A stretch of DNA of 64,000 nt from Pelecanus crispus. Lineage: Eukaryota; Chordata; Aves; Pelecaniformes; Pelecanidae. Numbering within the stretch: position 1 is the stretch's first letter; each line of letters opens with the position of its first letter. Both the position numbers and the translations under genes were made by a program. Location: contig NC_134654.1 of assembly GCF_030463565.1 (NCBI RefSeq), forward strand, positions 15,392,202 through 15,456,201, written 5' to 3'. Below the pieces are notes generated by a model, which saw only the letters and a list, made by a program, of their open reading frames with translations, was not told where the DNA came from and searched no databases. Below are positions 48,555-61,900 of the stretch, piece by piece.

Positions 48555-48835
48555 GGTGCCCAGTGACAAGATAAGAGGCAATGGGCAAAAATTGAAATAC
48601 AGGAAATTCCTTTAAACATAAGAAAAGACTTATTGCTTTGAGGGTCTTCAAACATTGGAGCTGGGTGCCCAAAGGGGTTGTGTAGTCTCCACCCATGGAA
48701 ATATTAAAACCCAACTGGGCAAGGTTTTGAGTGACCTGCTTTAGTTCACCTTAGTTGATCAAGGGGATTGGACTATATGATTTCCAGAGGTGTTTTCCAA
48801 TCTCAAGTATTCTGAGATTCTACATGGAATGTAGA
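48555..48835 (+). mobile_element. Older CR1 LINE 3' tail fragment
   Basis: It follows the same order as the previous element (gacaagataagaggcaatgg, gggtcttcaaacattggagc, ggattggactatatgatttc) but is more diverged. It ends in a degraded tail (tattctgagattcta) followed by a short duplication of 'ctacatggaatgtag'. It probably belongs to an older CR1 subfamily. Confidence 0.85.
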
Positions 48836-49032
48836 ATTCTACATGGAATGTAAAAATGGGCCACAAAACTGTACAGACAAAATTAATACATAAAAGAACC
48901 AAAGATCAGGAACTGGTGTGAAAGTTAAAAGTTCAGAAGGAATATTAATATGAGCAACTCTGATAGCACCTTTCCTCCTCAAAGCAATAAAGGACATAGG
49001 CAAAAAAAGGCCAAGTTCTCTGCTTCTGTGTC

Positions 49033-49123
49033 AATAGAATAGAATAGAATAGAATAGAATAGAATAGAATAGAATAGAATAGAATAGAATAGAATAGAAT
49101 AGAATAGAATAGAATAGAATAGA
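49033..49123. repeat. (AATAG)n microsatellite
   Basis: About 18 perfect AATAG units. A second array of the same unit lies 200 bp downstream. Confidence 0.95.
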
Positions 49124-49305
49124 AGGTACATGATGCTGATCTTGTATGTTATTCTAGCCTAAACACGTTAGTGTCTGTTACTGCAATTGCCCTTTGAAAA
49201 TTAGCAGTGATCACCCTGAGGCTTTTTTAATAAACCTTCTGACCCTTAGGTCCAGACTCATTAGGAAAATCAAGATAGATTTTCTGTAAATTTGACTGTG
49301 GATGA

Positions 49306-49414
49306 GAATTTGAATTTGAATTTGAATTTGAATTTGAATAGAATAGAATAGAATAGAATAGAATAGAATAGAATAGAATAGAATAGAATAGAATAGAATA
49401 GAATAGAATAGAAT
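49306..49414. repeat. (GAATTT)n-(GAATA)n compound microsatellite
   Basis: Five GAATTT units run without a break into about 16 GAATA units. The two motifs differ by one base length and share GAAT, so one could have arisen from the other by a slip. Confidence 0.93.
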
Positions 49415-52400
49415 ATTTTTAGAATTATGTCACAATAATTGTCCAAAGCAGCCTATTATACTTAATTTGTGCAAAGAAATGGAGTTCATTGATGATCAGA
49501 CAGACATTGCCTCATACTGGCATCTAGGAATTTCTGTTATTCAGAGACAAAATGCTTGAGAATTTAATGAACTTTTTGCTGGAGTTGTTTCTGTAACTCA
49601 AAATAACTCTTGAATAGAAAAGAGCTCTTCTTGACTGTGTATATATCTTTTATAAGCTAAATGCTCTTTAGGTGTCTTCTCCATCTGTAGTAATACCTGA
49701 GGGAATGTTTTCTTAATGTGTCTGAATTTGGTGTAATAACTCAGACTCTATTCAAAAAGAAGACATAAGACTCAGAAGCAGGACAATTTGCTTTCCTGAA
49801 TCATATCTGTTTTAAAGGGTTCTTCTCCCTTCTTCTTTGACTGATTTACTTTCCAACAAGCTTCCTACCTGTCAACACTGACTGGTTAATTAGTGTGTTT
49901 AAAATAGATGAGAAATGCTAAGATTTGTGTCTTACAAGCCAGTCAGACTGTGTAGCTTTCCAAGCATGCTTGTCATTCACTAGTTATCTAAGACACTGCC
50001 AAAATATCTTTAGTCATGGTTATTGCACTTCTTCCAGTTCAGCTAAGGCCAGCTAAAAGGTTAGCTTCATCATAAGAAAACAAGCCTAGAGGAAGAGTGG
50101 CAACTGCCTAAATTCTATTAAACGCAAAAATCCTGACTGACTTCTCTGTAGCACTAGTTAAACTTCTTACTGCCTAAATAAATGCCAGCTGGAACTGTTC
50201 TTAGATGTTCAGTGTTAGGTGTTGTGCTCACTCAGAAGCAGCCTCAACCTGGGGTGCTAGGTGCCTTTTTGCTCCCTAAATATTTTGGGATCTAGGTTAG
50301 AGTGTTTTCTAAAAATCTCTCTCAGTTTCCGGGCTGGGTAATCAAATTTATGGTGCAAGAATGCCTAGTGATTACAGCACATGCTGAGATAGTGAAATAG
50401 CTGTGCTGTGGTCTCTTATTAGCCTGAGTGACCATCAAATAACATACTATGACTATTCTGTAAATATTAAGATATGGCCACTTCATGTAGGACAGTATTC
50501 AACTTTCAAGATTTGGGGACCAGAAGAACAGCAGACAAGAGAATACAGTTAGCAGACCTGGGTCTGTTTCCTGCTAAGATGTGACTTCTTAGCAAGATAT
50601 TGTGAGGGAGACCTGAACCCTAAGGATGCCCAGCAAATTTGAAGCTGCAGTACAATTGGCTGATTCTATATTAGCTTGTTTAACAGTTAACTTCAGCCAG
50701 TTTGTTTGTGACAAAATCAGGGGTGTTAGAGGGTATAAAAGGGAAGCATTTTGGGATGGGAATGGCAGAAAAGGGAAGAAAGTAAGTAATATTCATTTTT
50801 TATATGGATAAGATAGCAGGAAGTACAATGATTTCAAGCACAAAAGCAGAGTAGAGTGCAACTTCACACAAAGTTGCTGTGAAACAGAAAGAAGCTGCTC
50901 AGTAATGAGGCTGCACAGAAAAGTGGTTACAGATATGTTAGGTAAGCATATTCGGGATGAAAGATTGCTTGGGCAAGGCTTGTTAACCAGGAAGTAAACT
51001 TCTGCTTCTAGACGTTATCTAAACAGGTTTGGTATACATTCTAAGAGCAGCAGGGCAGAATGTGAACACTCTTGTTCATAGAGAAAAAAAAACCATTGTG
51101 ATGGAAAAATTCAGAAAGAGTCAATACTGACACAGATCAATGTTAACACAGCAGGAGGGAAATAAGATTGAAATTGTTAAGTACTTCCAGTTTGAATCAT
51201 ATAAACCCAGACTGGCCAGCCACTTGCAGTCCATGTAGCTGAAAGCATTCAGTTCAGCTCACACTGCAAACAAAATTTTTAGACTAAAGCCAGAATAACA
51301 AAATCTATAGTTGAAAAAAGACAAGATAAAGCCAGAAAAGTAATTGAAGACATGAGGAAGCCACTTAAAGATCATGAAAGGAGATCTGATCTGATCTCTG
51401 CCCAGAGATTTCTTCGAAGGACAGGAAGAATGGCTCTATACCAGTTTTTGAAACAAGCTTTTACAAGTTTTTACAAGTTTTTGAAACAAGGCCATAAATC
51501 TATGCCTTTGACTGTCATATAGGACTAGCTATTTTACTAGTGAGAAGAGGTTCCTAAAACATCCAATCTGTCCTCCAGCAGAATGACCTAAAATCCACAT
51601 GAAAGTCATGTAAATGTGAGGATGCTTAGCAAAGGGTTCAGGAGCCCAAGTTTTTCATAGAAAGAAGGGCAGGGTATGCTCCCAAAAAGCCTTGTGTGAT
51701 AGGCATTGCAATAAAGAAAGGTTAAAAAATCCATTAACCATGGCTCAAGCAGTACTAAAGTTGGAGCACTCCTTTTGGAAGAAGAGACTATTCAGTTACT
51801 GATGGGGAACTATATTATTCTTCCCAAATAGTCAATCCAATAAGCTGCACTGTAGTTAAGAAGACAGACAATGTGTATGAGGTTGGTCTCTTTTCATTCA
51901 CCAGTGAGTTTCTGGTATTTCATTAGCCACGTGGTCAAAAAGATGCAAGGTCAGAGAGATCCACAGATCTTGTCAGCAATTTATGGGAAGGCAGTCCTAA
52001 GTCTCATGTGAATCAAGTCATTATGTATGTTCAAACATTATGTAATGACTTAAAATTCACAATGGATCTCGTACAGCTATATGTGCTCAAGACCTGCAAA
52101 TTTCAAACATGTTATATAACAACAATACATAAATACTATAAAAATGTGACTGCATCCATTTCAATGGAAAATGTGAAGGTTTGAGACATGAAGGGGGAGG
52201 TTGAAATAAATAATAATGTTTCTTATGATATTAAAAATCCTCAGAGCTAGGTCATTCAGCTTTTATGGATGAGTAGGTTAACAACTTCTTGTGGCACGGG
52301 TAAATAGAGTGGGCAGTAAGGAGATATTACAGACTATAGACATTGCTATATCTGTGTACTGACAGTTCAGAAGAAATAATCATAAATTTATAATTTGAGG

Positions 52401-55120
52401 AAGAAGTAAATAGAAAGCGACACCATACAGTTTTGTAGAAGGATCAGAAGACAGATTTTTTCTCAAGCCAGTTGTGACTGATAAGAGGTTCATGCTATTC
52501 TCATCTGAGACAGCCAATAGACTTTTAAATGTATCCAGATGAGGTGATTTGGCAAGTACCTCTGTAAAGAATGTTGGAACTAGAGATTATGTCTACTTAC
52601 TTCATGCTTCCTCACTAATTATGGTATCTAAGAAAAATGGGATACTAAGGTTTTGAGCAGACTGGAGAAAAGTTAATAAGGTAGTTCTGCCCAGTCAGTA
52701 TCCCATATATAAACCACACTCATTTATCACTCTAAGCAGAACACAATACTTCTCTATGTGGTGTTTAAGAGTATTGACAAATTGCATTGAAAAAAGAATT
52801 TTCAGGAAATTAGTTTGCATTTAACACTGACATGGGACAATAAGTTGAGTTTAACACAATTCTTTCTGGATAAAAAAGAGAATTACATTCAGATATCAGT
52901 CAGCTGAGTGTTTGTAGAGTGCTTGTTCTTGCTGCTCCTGGTAGTTCATCCACAAAATTAAGCCTACCATTTTTTTCCATAAAAATAGATCTGGAACAAA
53001 ATCTGCATTTTCTTGAGCTGATTGGTACACTCATTTAAAAAAAAAAAAATCTTTCTGTGATCTGCAACTTGCAAATGCTGTTGTCAGCCATGCTATCAGA
53101 ATTAGAAAAGCATGCTTGGAGAGATCAATATGGCCTGTAAAGTATCAGTGTATATGGTATGATGTAGGAAGCATATCCTCATTCTGCTGTTCTCTGGGTA
53201 AAAGGAGATCTCCCAGGAATGTTGGCAGATGATAAGGAGAACTGCCAGAACGCTAATCCTTCAGAGCAAATCTTCTCATTGCTACACTTCGACTAACATG
53301 CTGCTGTGAATGGGACCTGGAGATGGTAAGGACACACTTTCTTTGTCAGATTCGATAAGTATTGGATCAGATTAAATTAATTACAGGGAATACCTTCTAT
53401 ATCCCCCATGGAACTTGTCTGTTAAATATGGAGCTTAACATGCTGTGTTACCTTCTTAAGATGTCCTCTAAGAATCTGTTTGAATGTTCCTGATAAAGAC
53501 TTCGTGTGCTGCGGCGGAGGGGGTGGAGATGGAATTTTGAACTGATTTCTTGAGATAACCCAGTAATTACCATTACTAATGTGAATTGTGGAGTAATTCT
53601 GTAGGAAGAAAGGCAGTTGGGACCAATAATTTTTGTACCTATGTAAAAGGCAATGTCTGGGGCTAAATGTAAATCTCCCCAGAATATTATTGATGAAGAC
53701 TAGCTTGTACTATTGTTCATACAAGGCAGCGGCAGAGATGTCCATCCTCTTTCCTAATCCTGCTCCTGCCTTCAAGAACTAATATCCGCAATGCATTGAG
53801 CATTTGCAATTTAGTCTTACTACCTAAAATGGGAAGCAAACATTCCATGTCTCCATGTAGGGAATTTGAAAAATGGACTTTCATACACATGAAGTGTTTT
53901 CTTTCCAGCAATAACTCTCAGTTCCACACATAGACTAAAGCAACTTTGTCCCATGGAAAGGTCCTGAAACAGCCAACTGAGAGTAGAGGTGGGTAAATGT
54001 GTAACCTGTGATTGAAAATGGGCAGTGCTGAATGTGCAGCCAAGGTGAACAATGCCCACACCTCCTATTTCCATAGCAAATATTAAGTAACTCCTAGGTG
54101 ACATTCAGAATGCCATTTCCTTCACACATTTAAGCAGCTGAATGGCTCCAGTTACAGAAGATGAGTGAAGTAAAATGGCTTAGAAGACTTTAAGTAAAGT
54201 GCAGAAAGCAGAGGGGCAACAGGTGGCAAAAAGAGTCAGAGAAGGACAGGGAGGTGGATGGAAGGGAAATTAGGGTTGCTAGCATGATATTAGTATTAGA
54301 ATGCAAATGACTCAAAAAAAAGAGATTAGGTGGCATGTTCCTTAGCTGGCCTTCCTTGTGTCACAGAATTGGAGAGGCGTCATGGTGCAGGCAGATTATT
54401 ATAACTCTGATGTGTGACTCTCAGACACTATAAATGGAAAATACAACTAAACTATGCTTTGCCTGAACTTTGTGTGAATATTTCCTATCCATCTTAAGTT
54501 GTAAAGACCATTTCACTCAATTACTGCTTTACCAAACAGGCAGGTGTAACCTTTGCCTTCTACATCCATGCTGTCAACTCTCCAATGCTCCCTTGGGGAT
54601 TTCGCCAGCTAGCCTGTGTCCTCCTGGAGCAGGGTGACCTCTAGGGGCCTCCGGACAGAGCTGTGATGGAATGAGTATGACAGTTGTCTGCCCTGCACTC
54701 TGCCTTGCACGTTTGGAAACCTTGGACTTTGCCTATTGGTGCCCCAGCCCGAGGTCTTTATGTGTGTTGAATCATATATGCCCAGCACTATTGTGTTGTC
54801 TTCCAAAGGGCTACACAGGTAAGTAGAATAAGACATTTCAACAGAATTCTTCCTTGCTCTCTTTCATGAGAAAGACAGGATCTTTTTCAGCTAGTAGTTT
54901 TTTCTGGGTTTTGAATAGTCCTGTAAGTCATAAATAACTGAACTGATAAATTTGATTTGTCAGAATTCACTGAGTAGAAGTTTCTTTCTAAAGAACAGGA
55001 ATATTTTCAGTTAATGTTATTCTGTCAATGAAACAGTGCTTATTTACTTAGGAGGCACATCACTGATGTCCAGATTATTACAGCTCTAAGAGTCTTTGCA
55101 ATCCATGCAGCTCCACTGGA
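49415..55120. other. Noncoding, mostly nothing recognised
   Basis: Part of duplicated copy B. Apart from the match at 49960-50080 to copy A, I see no exon, RNA gene or repeat family. Short homopolymers and one small internal repeat (51449-51491) are present. The longest open frames are under 100 codons. Confidence 0.45.
51449..51491. repeat. Small direct repeat
   Basis: The block 'tttttgaaacaag' occurs twice, separated by two copies of 'cttttacaag/tttttacaag'. A local slippage product without other features. Confidence 0.6.
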
Positions 55121-55310
55121 GTACACAAGCTGCATCTATTTTAAATATTCTCTCAGAGATGTTCCTTCACAGTAATTATGGGCCAATGCTTTTTTCAAGG
55201 TCAGTGACCTTTGCATTACTTACCAGCTAGTAGGCAGTATGACTACGCGGCATGTTTATACAATCTGATTCTAATCTTCAATGTATGGCATCAAACTATA
55301 AATACATGAG

Positions 55311-55794
55311 ATATGAAATCTACTTACATTTATATGAATGAATGAGAGATATTTCTCCAATATAAATAAGGAACATTTCCAGATTCACAAAACTGAACAA
55401 GTATTTAAGACATAACATTTATTATTTGACTTTTTCTGGACATATGCAGCCTGGTGGCATATGCAGGTTGAGTTGTTGCCATTAAACACCGTCACCTCCT
55501 TAAATGTTCAGCATGTTAATCACTAATGTAGTTTAATATTTTACTTTTTTTTTTTAAAAAAAAAAGAAAACTTCTATTTTAGTTATGGAGTACTCATCTT
55601 CTATTCAAAGAAATAATCAGATCAAACATGTAAAATCTTTGTAAAATTTCATTGCAAAATAATACCATGTCTCTGTGTATGAATGCTATGAGGTATGCGT
55701 CCTTTCCAATCTTAATGATTCCTAGTTTTTACTTTCATTATAAATAATCTAGCCACCAAGCCAGGAAACATGAAATTGTTACTCTACCCTTAAT
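55311..55794. other. Noncoding, nothing recognised
   Basis: AT-rich DNA with mixed T and A runs near 55545-55565. No gene recognised. Confidence 0.5.
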
Positions 55795-55904
55795 TGGTTT
55801 AATGGTGGATGTGGTAATGTTAGGTTAATGGTTGGACTGGATGATCTTAAAGGTCTTTTCCAACCTAAATGATTCTATGACTCTACGATTCTATGATTCT
55901 ACTA
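55795..55904 (+). mobile_element. Short CR1 3' end
   Basis: About 110 bp ending in 'ggttggactggatgatc', 'ccaacctaaatgattc' and four tandem units of the ATTCTATG type. Only the 3' UTR end of a CR1 is present, with no coding part. Confidence 0.85.
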
Positions 55905-58900
55905 AGATAATTTTTCTGGTCACTGAACAAATGGAAAGCAGATGGAAAATAAATAGTGTTGTAAGAACACCAACTAAAAATGTTTTAGTTTAGTTACTAA
56001 AACAATAATTTTGGACTGACATAGGTATATAGTTTTCTCCCAAATTATATGGACTCTATGCAGATGGGTTTTTTAATGTCTTCAGAAATGCCAGCATAGA
56101 AAATGTAGGCTGGGAAAATTTTTGCAACAAAAGAAAACTCGACCACCAGTATTTTTCTTCACAGATGTTTTCCTTTATCCAAGATGCTTACAGTGACCTT
56201 AAGTGTTGTTTAAAAAACCAAAGATATGATTTTCCTTATGTGATTCCATTTGCTCAAATTGTCTTTTACTAGTAAACCAAATGAAACACCTAGTCATAAT
56301 AATGTAATAACTATAGTTATAGTTGCTCATATAATCATAATTGTAACTATTTCACACATTTAAAGATAGCAAATTCTTACAATAAAAAGGCAGCAAATGT
56401 TCTGTCACTTTTTCCCACCTGTAACTCCTATTCCTTTCTCTTTGGTGTCACCTTTATCTGTAGCACTCTTCCAAGCCCACCATCTACCAGTTTTTCTCAT
56501 TTTTCTTCCCCAAAGCTGACATCAGTTTGCCCTCATCCCTCTTCAGATCCTTTCCTTTCATATATAAACTCACCTTTCCAGCCCATATTCCAGGTATTTG
56601 AGCCATTGTCAATTCTCTCCTTATCTCAGACCTCATATGTGCATGTCCAGTTCCACACAAGTGTTATGGCTATTTCTGCCCCCACTCATTTCTCACTCTT
56701 TTTTTATATTTCTGTCATGAGCCAGATGGAGACAATTGTGGCTCTTTATGGTCATATACTCTAATTCATCAGGACCTAACATCTACCTGAGGATGCCCAT
56801 GGGAAAATTTTGATTGCTCATATATTATGCCAGACCCTTCTGCCCCTGGAGACCTAGGTGTCTGGCAGGCTCATTCCTGCAGTCTCATAGCTGTATCATG
56901 AAGGAAATGTCACATTCTGGCAACAGACTCTTCCTTAGAGAGGGGATCCACAAAACCAAGGACATGAAGCACAGCTCACCTAAACAAAGCAAGTACCTGT
57001 TCTTGGCCACCTAAAGCCCTCTCCTCCTGCAGTCATGGCTAACTCATTGCCACATGCCAAGGCAGAAGTAGAGGAAAGACTTCACCCCTGTCAGCAAGAG
57101 GAAGGAGAGGATTTTAGGGCACCGCAGCTGGAGGGCACTTCTGTGCCTGCAGCCTCAGCTGCACAGAGACTCCCAGACTGGACCCGTCCCTTTTGGGACA
57201 GAGACAGTGTCTTCTTTGGGGGTGGGTGTCACCAGCCCTTGCCTCACCTGGGGTCTGTACATGCTGCCATGGTGCAATCAGCATTAATTGCACGGGGAGT
57301 CTTTGAGCATGTCTTCATTAATGCTTAGTGTCAAACAGGAAAATGTTATTGAAGCAGATTTCCCTGTTGTCCCACACTTTGGTTTGCATGACAGGTGTGC
57401 TCCAGGGGCACATCTAATGTGCTCCCACCTCAGACAGGAATTCAGCCCATTTAGTCCAGGTACCAGGTCCTCAGCATTTGCTGTTCTGGTCACTGATCTC
57501 CTCCTGTCCTGCCGCTCTATTTGCTAAGGGAGAGACAGCCTGTGTTTCAAGTGTGTGTTAGTGACTGACCCTGCCTCTCACAGCAGCCCTGTCTCCCAGG
57601 GAGCTGGTCCTGCTGACATGTCCCAGCGGGAAAGGAGAAGCTGATGTGTGATTGTTCTCACCACAGCCTCAGGCTTCCTCTTCAAAAGGAAACTTCAGGA
57701 CAGGAGAGGCAGACAAGGGAGGTGAAGGGCAATATTTCTTCTTCCTACCATAGCCCTGCTCTGCTTTTGTGTTTGAACTGTGAAGGTCTAGGTTGGTTTC
57801 ACAGTGCTATTTTCACATCCACTTCTCCACTATACAGGGAAGAATACTGTGATTACTTCTTTGTTTTGTGTCAGCATAAAGGTAGACCATGGGAATGACT
57901 CGTCTACATTTTAGGCTGCAAAGGACTTTCTCTGTCACCCTTGCTGGCCTAAAAGTCTATGAGGTCCTCATCTGTGGAGGCTAGACCTCATGGTCATCCT
58001 AAGATGCGTGAGGGTGATCCAGAGCCCTGGGCCTCTCCTGGTACCTGCACTGCGAAGGTCCAGCCAGATCACAGCTGTCAAAAGAGGTGCTGCAGTCACT
58101 CTCCTTAGGCTGCTCTACCAGGTGTGTGATGGAGTTGGCAGGGCCATTGATTCCTCGTGTTGGCCTTCTGATAGTCACACACTTTCAAGCACCTAATGTG
58201 GTGTCCTTTCTCAGCAGAGTCCTCAGTGCAAATGAGGCCCTGCACACTGACCAGTGGATGCTTCTGTCAGCTCAGGGTCTTTTCTATCAGCACTGATGAC
58301 CCTAATATTTCCAGTCCTTCTTTGGCCCATTCCCTCTGTCCTGTTCTGTTCCAGTGGTGAACACATGAGACTGGCTGACCCACCTGGTTGGATTTTAACC
58401 TTTCTGGTGTGATTCAGTGATAACACGTGGGCCTGGAAGTTTCAGCACCTTTAAAAACACCCATTTTTAAGCGACACCTAGTTGCTGGTCTGTAGCAGGC
58501 CAGCCACCCAGAGACAAATCCCCCTTGGCAGCTCCATGCTGCCACCCCCTGGCAATGGGTGTCTTGAGCAGTGGGACCGGCCAGCTGCTGCCTGGCTGAA
58601 CTCCCTGTGACTGATAGGAGCCTGCTGGAGTCCCAAGATCAGAATAAAGCTGATGGGGCCTGTGCCTTCATAGCAACAGCCAAACCAGTGAAGCAACAGG
58701 CACATTCACGATCCTAAGTGATGTCTCTGGGCCCTACACAACTACCCACCCTGGGGTCTCACCACAGCTGCCTGTACTTCCTTCAAGTGTCGCCACTACC
58801 AAGGGCAGGTGTTAGTGTGATTCAGGGGGCTGCTGCCTCACGGCACTCACAGTGTCCTCAGGGCCTCTCCACCTAGGGGTGAGCAGGCAGGCAGTTCCCT

Positions 58901-61900
58901 TGCAATCCCTGCCAGCACTCAAGCCATGGGCCCAGCCTCCACAAAGCTAGCGGAGTGCTTACCTTCCTGCCAACTCCCTGCCGCGTTGGCTTGGACTTCC
59001 AGCTTGGAGCTGCCCTCTCTGATGGTTCTCACCTCGTTTGTACTATTTCAGCCTGGGAGAATGAGGTAAGCCATGAGAATCTCACTGGGATGTGAATATT
59101 GATTGTGTGGGCACATGACACAGAAGCTTGGCATCACAGTTTAAGACACAGAAGATTGTCTACCTCCAGCCCAGGTTTCTACAGAACAGGATAGCTAAGG
59201 CAAGCGTGACCTGTTTAAGCAGGTTGTTAACAACCTGTCTCTCCAAAAGACTCTTTGCAAGTACTGAGAAGAGAGCCAAGCACGCGCCTCCTGGTAGTAC
59301 AGCCCCTGCTCACTCTCACGTGACAGCTGTGTGGGAAGATGTGCTTCATACCTCAGCATGGATTAGATTTTTCCACTGGGCACATGCAAAAATATTATTG
59401 ATGATGGCTCAGTGAAAAATTTTTATGACCTGATTTAAGCACGCAGCTGAAAGGGGCACACCAGACTTCTCCTGGCCTCCATTTATCGGCTGGAAATGTG
59501 CTGCTGAGGTAGAACCTCCATGTATACATCCCAAGATTGTAGGTCCACCTGCAGGATTCAAATCTGTATGGCTGCTTCCTGAGATGGGAAAGGATCTGCT
59601 AAGTCATTTTACGTATTTCCAGTAAATAGTGCATCTTCTCGCAGAAGTGCAGTTTGCCCTTTTCCTTCTGTACAAGGTTATTTTAGAAAGTCTCCTAAAA
59701 AGGGAAAACTGCATTTGACAGAGGCCCAGACCATTCTGTCCTGCGCTCCTTTCTAACAGGGAAGGTCCCTCATACTCAGCAGATGCTGATGCATGCTAAA
59801 GATTTCACAGTAATTTGTGCATTGTCTTTTGAGTGTGATTTGAAAGTGTCTCTAAAATCTATTCTATGTGGAAATTCACACATCCTGATTAGTGGGAACA
59901 CGGAAGGAGATATTTCTTTGCTATGGGCAGTTTGGTACATACCATGTATGTGGATCTAAGTTCCCATTCTAAGTCTAATGATAAAAGTAATCTCATTGAT
60001 ATAGAAAAGCCTCATTAATAAAACAGTTAAAGTTTCTATACAAAATACTTCCTTGTAACAGCCGCTTTTGTGTGGTGGTATTATACTTACCCTCCCAATG
60101 TTACTTTCTGTCCTAAGGCTGACTCTTCATTCTTTCTTAAGAATGGTGGTGCAGCAAGGAGGGATCCTACTATGAGTTATCAGCATCCTCAGGTCTTTGC
60201 CAGGAGGAGTATGGTATAGAAGGGATTTCTTCCTACTTGGTCTTGGGTTTGCTGGGGTTTATTTTTATCTATTTCCTTATCACAGTCTGCCTCCCTTTCA
60301 CTGGTTCCCAGCTGAAGTTTAAAAGGTGCAGCGTAGCTTCCTCTGCCTCAGTTATCACAAAAGGTAATTCTTTATTAGGCAGTGACCCCCAAGGCTTGTC
60401 AGACCTTTACCATATATGGTATTCTCACAAAGCTTAACGTAAAACAGGCTAGGTAATAGTTGTTTGACTACTATATAGTTATTAAAACAACCTAAAACCA
60501 CTTCAGGCCCAGACAAGCCCTAAGACCATGCACTGTCAGGTCAATACAAACCCACAAGACTTTTGTTATTAATGGAAAAAAACTTTATTTACCGCTCTAC
60601 AATAATGGAGATTTTAAGGAACTGAAGCATCTTAGTATAGGCAGAGAATGGTCAGATATTCAGAAGGAAGAGTGAAAAGAAGATAAACTGATGGCAAAGA
60701 CAGTATCAGAAAACAGTCAGGCTGGTCTCTGTCATGGAGCATGAGTGCAGAGAATAAAATGGAGTGAAAGAAATCTGAAGTCTACTAGGGAACCATAGGA
60801 AGCCTTCTAACATGTCATGGGAAGAAAGAGCTAGGCTGGCACCGTTGCTAGGTGTTAGATGGATTCATTATACTCTTTGTGGCTGAAAACTGATCAGCTC
60901 CAAAAAAGCTCACTCTCATCACTCTTTCAGACCACAATGATAGAGGCGTCTGGGGTTTCTGCTTTCTCATCCTCCCTACTGACAGCAGGACAACCTTAAA
61001 ATTACTGGTGTGTTGCTGAGTTTGCACCTTGGAGACAGATAATTAAAGACTCATTTTGATAATTCTGTCTTAGCCATACAGACATGGAGCTGTCAGCTGG
61101 AAGTTTCCAGCAGATTGAGCAAAGCTCATTGGAAGGTCACTTTGCTCTTTGGAAGCAAAGCCTGTGCTATGACAGTGGTTTCTACACACACTGACTGAGG
61201 GGCCACTGTCAACCCTCACCACTTCCCAGGAAACCTCAAGAGCTCCAATGGCAGGCTCCCCTTTGAAAGCTTTGTAGATTAATAGAGCCAAAGGTTTTGG
61301 AGACCACCGACCTCAGGCCTGGGCATAGCCATGGTCTGCACGCCATGCCTGACCAAGCAGGTCAGCTTCCCTTGCACTGCTCTCTGCTTGACAATGCAAC
61401 TCCAAGGCAACTCTCAACCACAGTCATAGCTAAAGCTCAAATTTCTTTTAATTTGCCTTTTAGGCAAGACCTAAACCAGGCATTAGGCGTCCAGAGAGCA
61501 AGCTATGGAGAACGTAGACTATAAACTCACGAGAGCAACCCAGAAGCCTCCATATCCTTCCCAAAACATATGTTCACCCCTCTGCCCCTGACTGGCAGCC
61601 TCATTTTCCACGCCCAAACAAACTTGGAGCAGAGGATGCCCTCTCATCCCCCAAATGGATTTGTGCCCTGCTGACAGTAGATAAGCTTATTAGAAAAGAG
61701 AAACCAAGCATGCTGTAACCCGCGAGTACTCTCTGAACTTCCCTCTTTCTATACAGCTCTGAGCCTTTGCTCCATGGACAGGGTTTCTCTGTAGTTACTT
61801 CCAGTAGATTTTTCTCACCATGAACATGTCCAAGTTTCTTTTGAATCCATGTAATCCTTTAGTTTGCAGTGACAAGGAGTTCCACAGCTTAATTGTGTAC

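Larger units (their letters stand above)
44890..55310. repeat. Tandem segmental duplication, copy B (noncoding)
   Basis: Colinear partner of 7870-14020, same strand. Matches are clear at 44996, 45442, 46584, 49992 and 55151 (see copy A for partners). Copy B is longer because it gained a solo LTR (45966-46543), two CR1 tails (48061-48350, 48555-48835) and AATAG arrays, plus further sequence not explained by recognised repeats. The stretch from about 50.1 to 55.0 kb shows only scattered resemblance to copy A by eye. No coding exon is seen inside. Confidence 0.8.

Noticed and set aside
49033-49414. Repeat arrays as a CRISPR
   Set aside because: Pure pentamer and hexamer microsatellites without spacers in an avian nuclear context.
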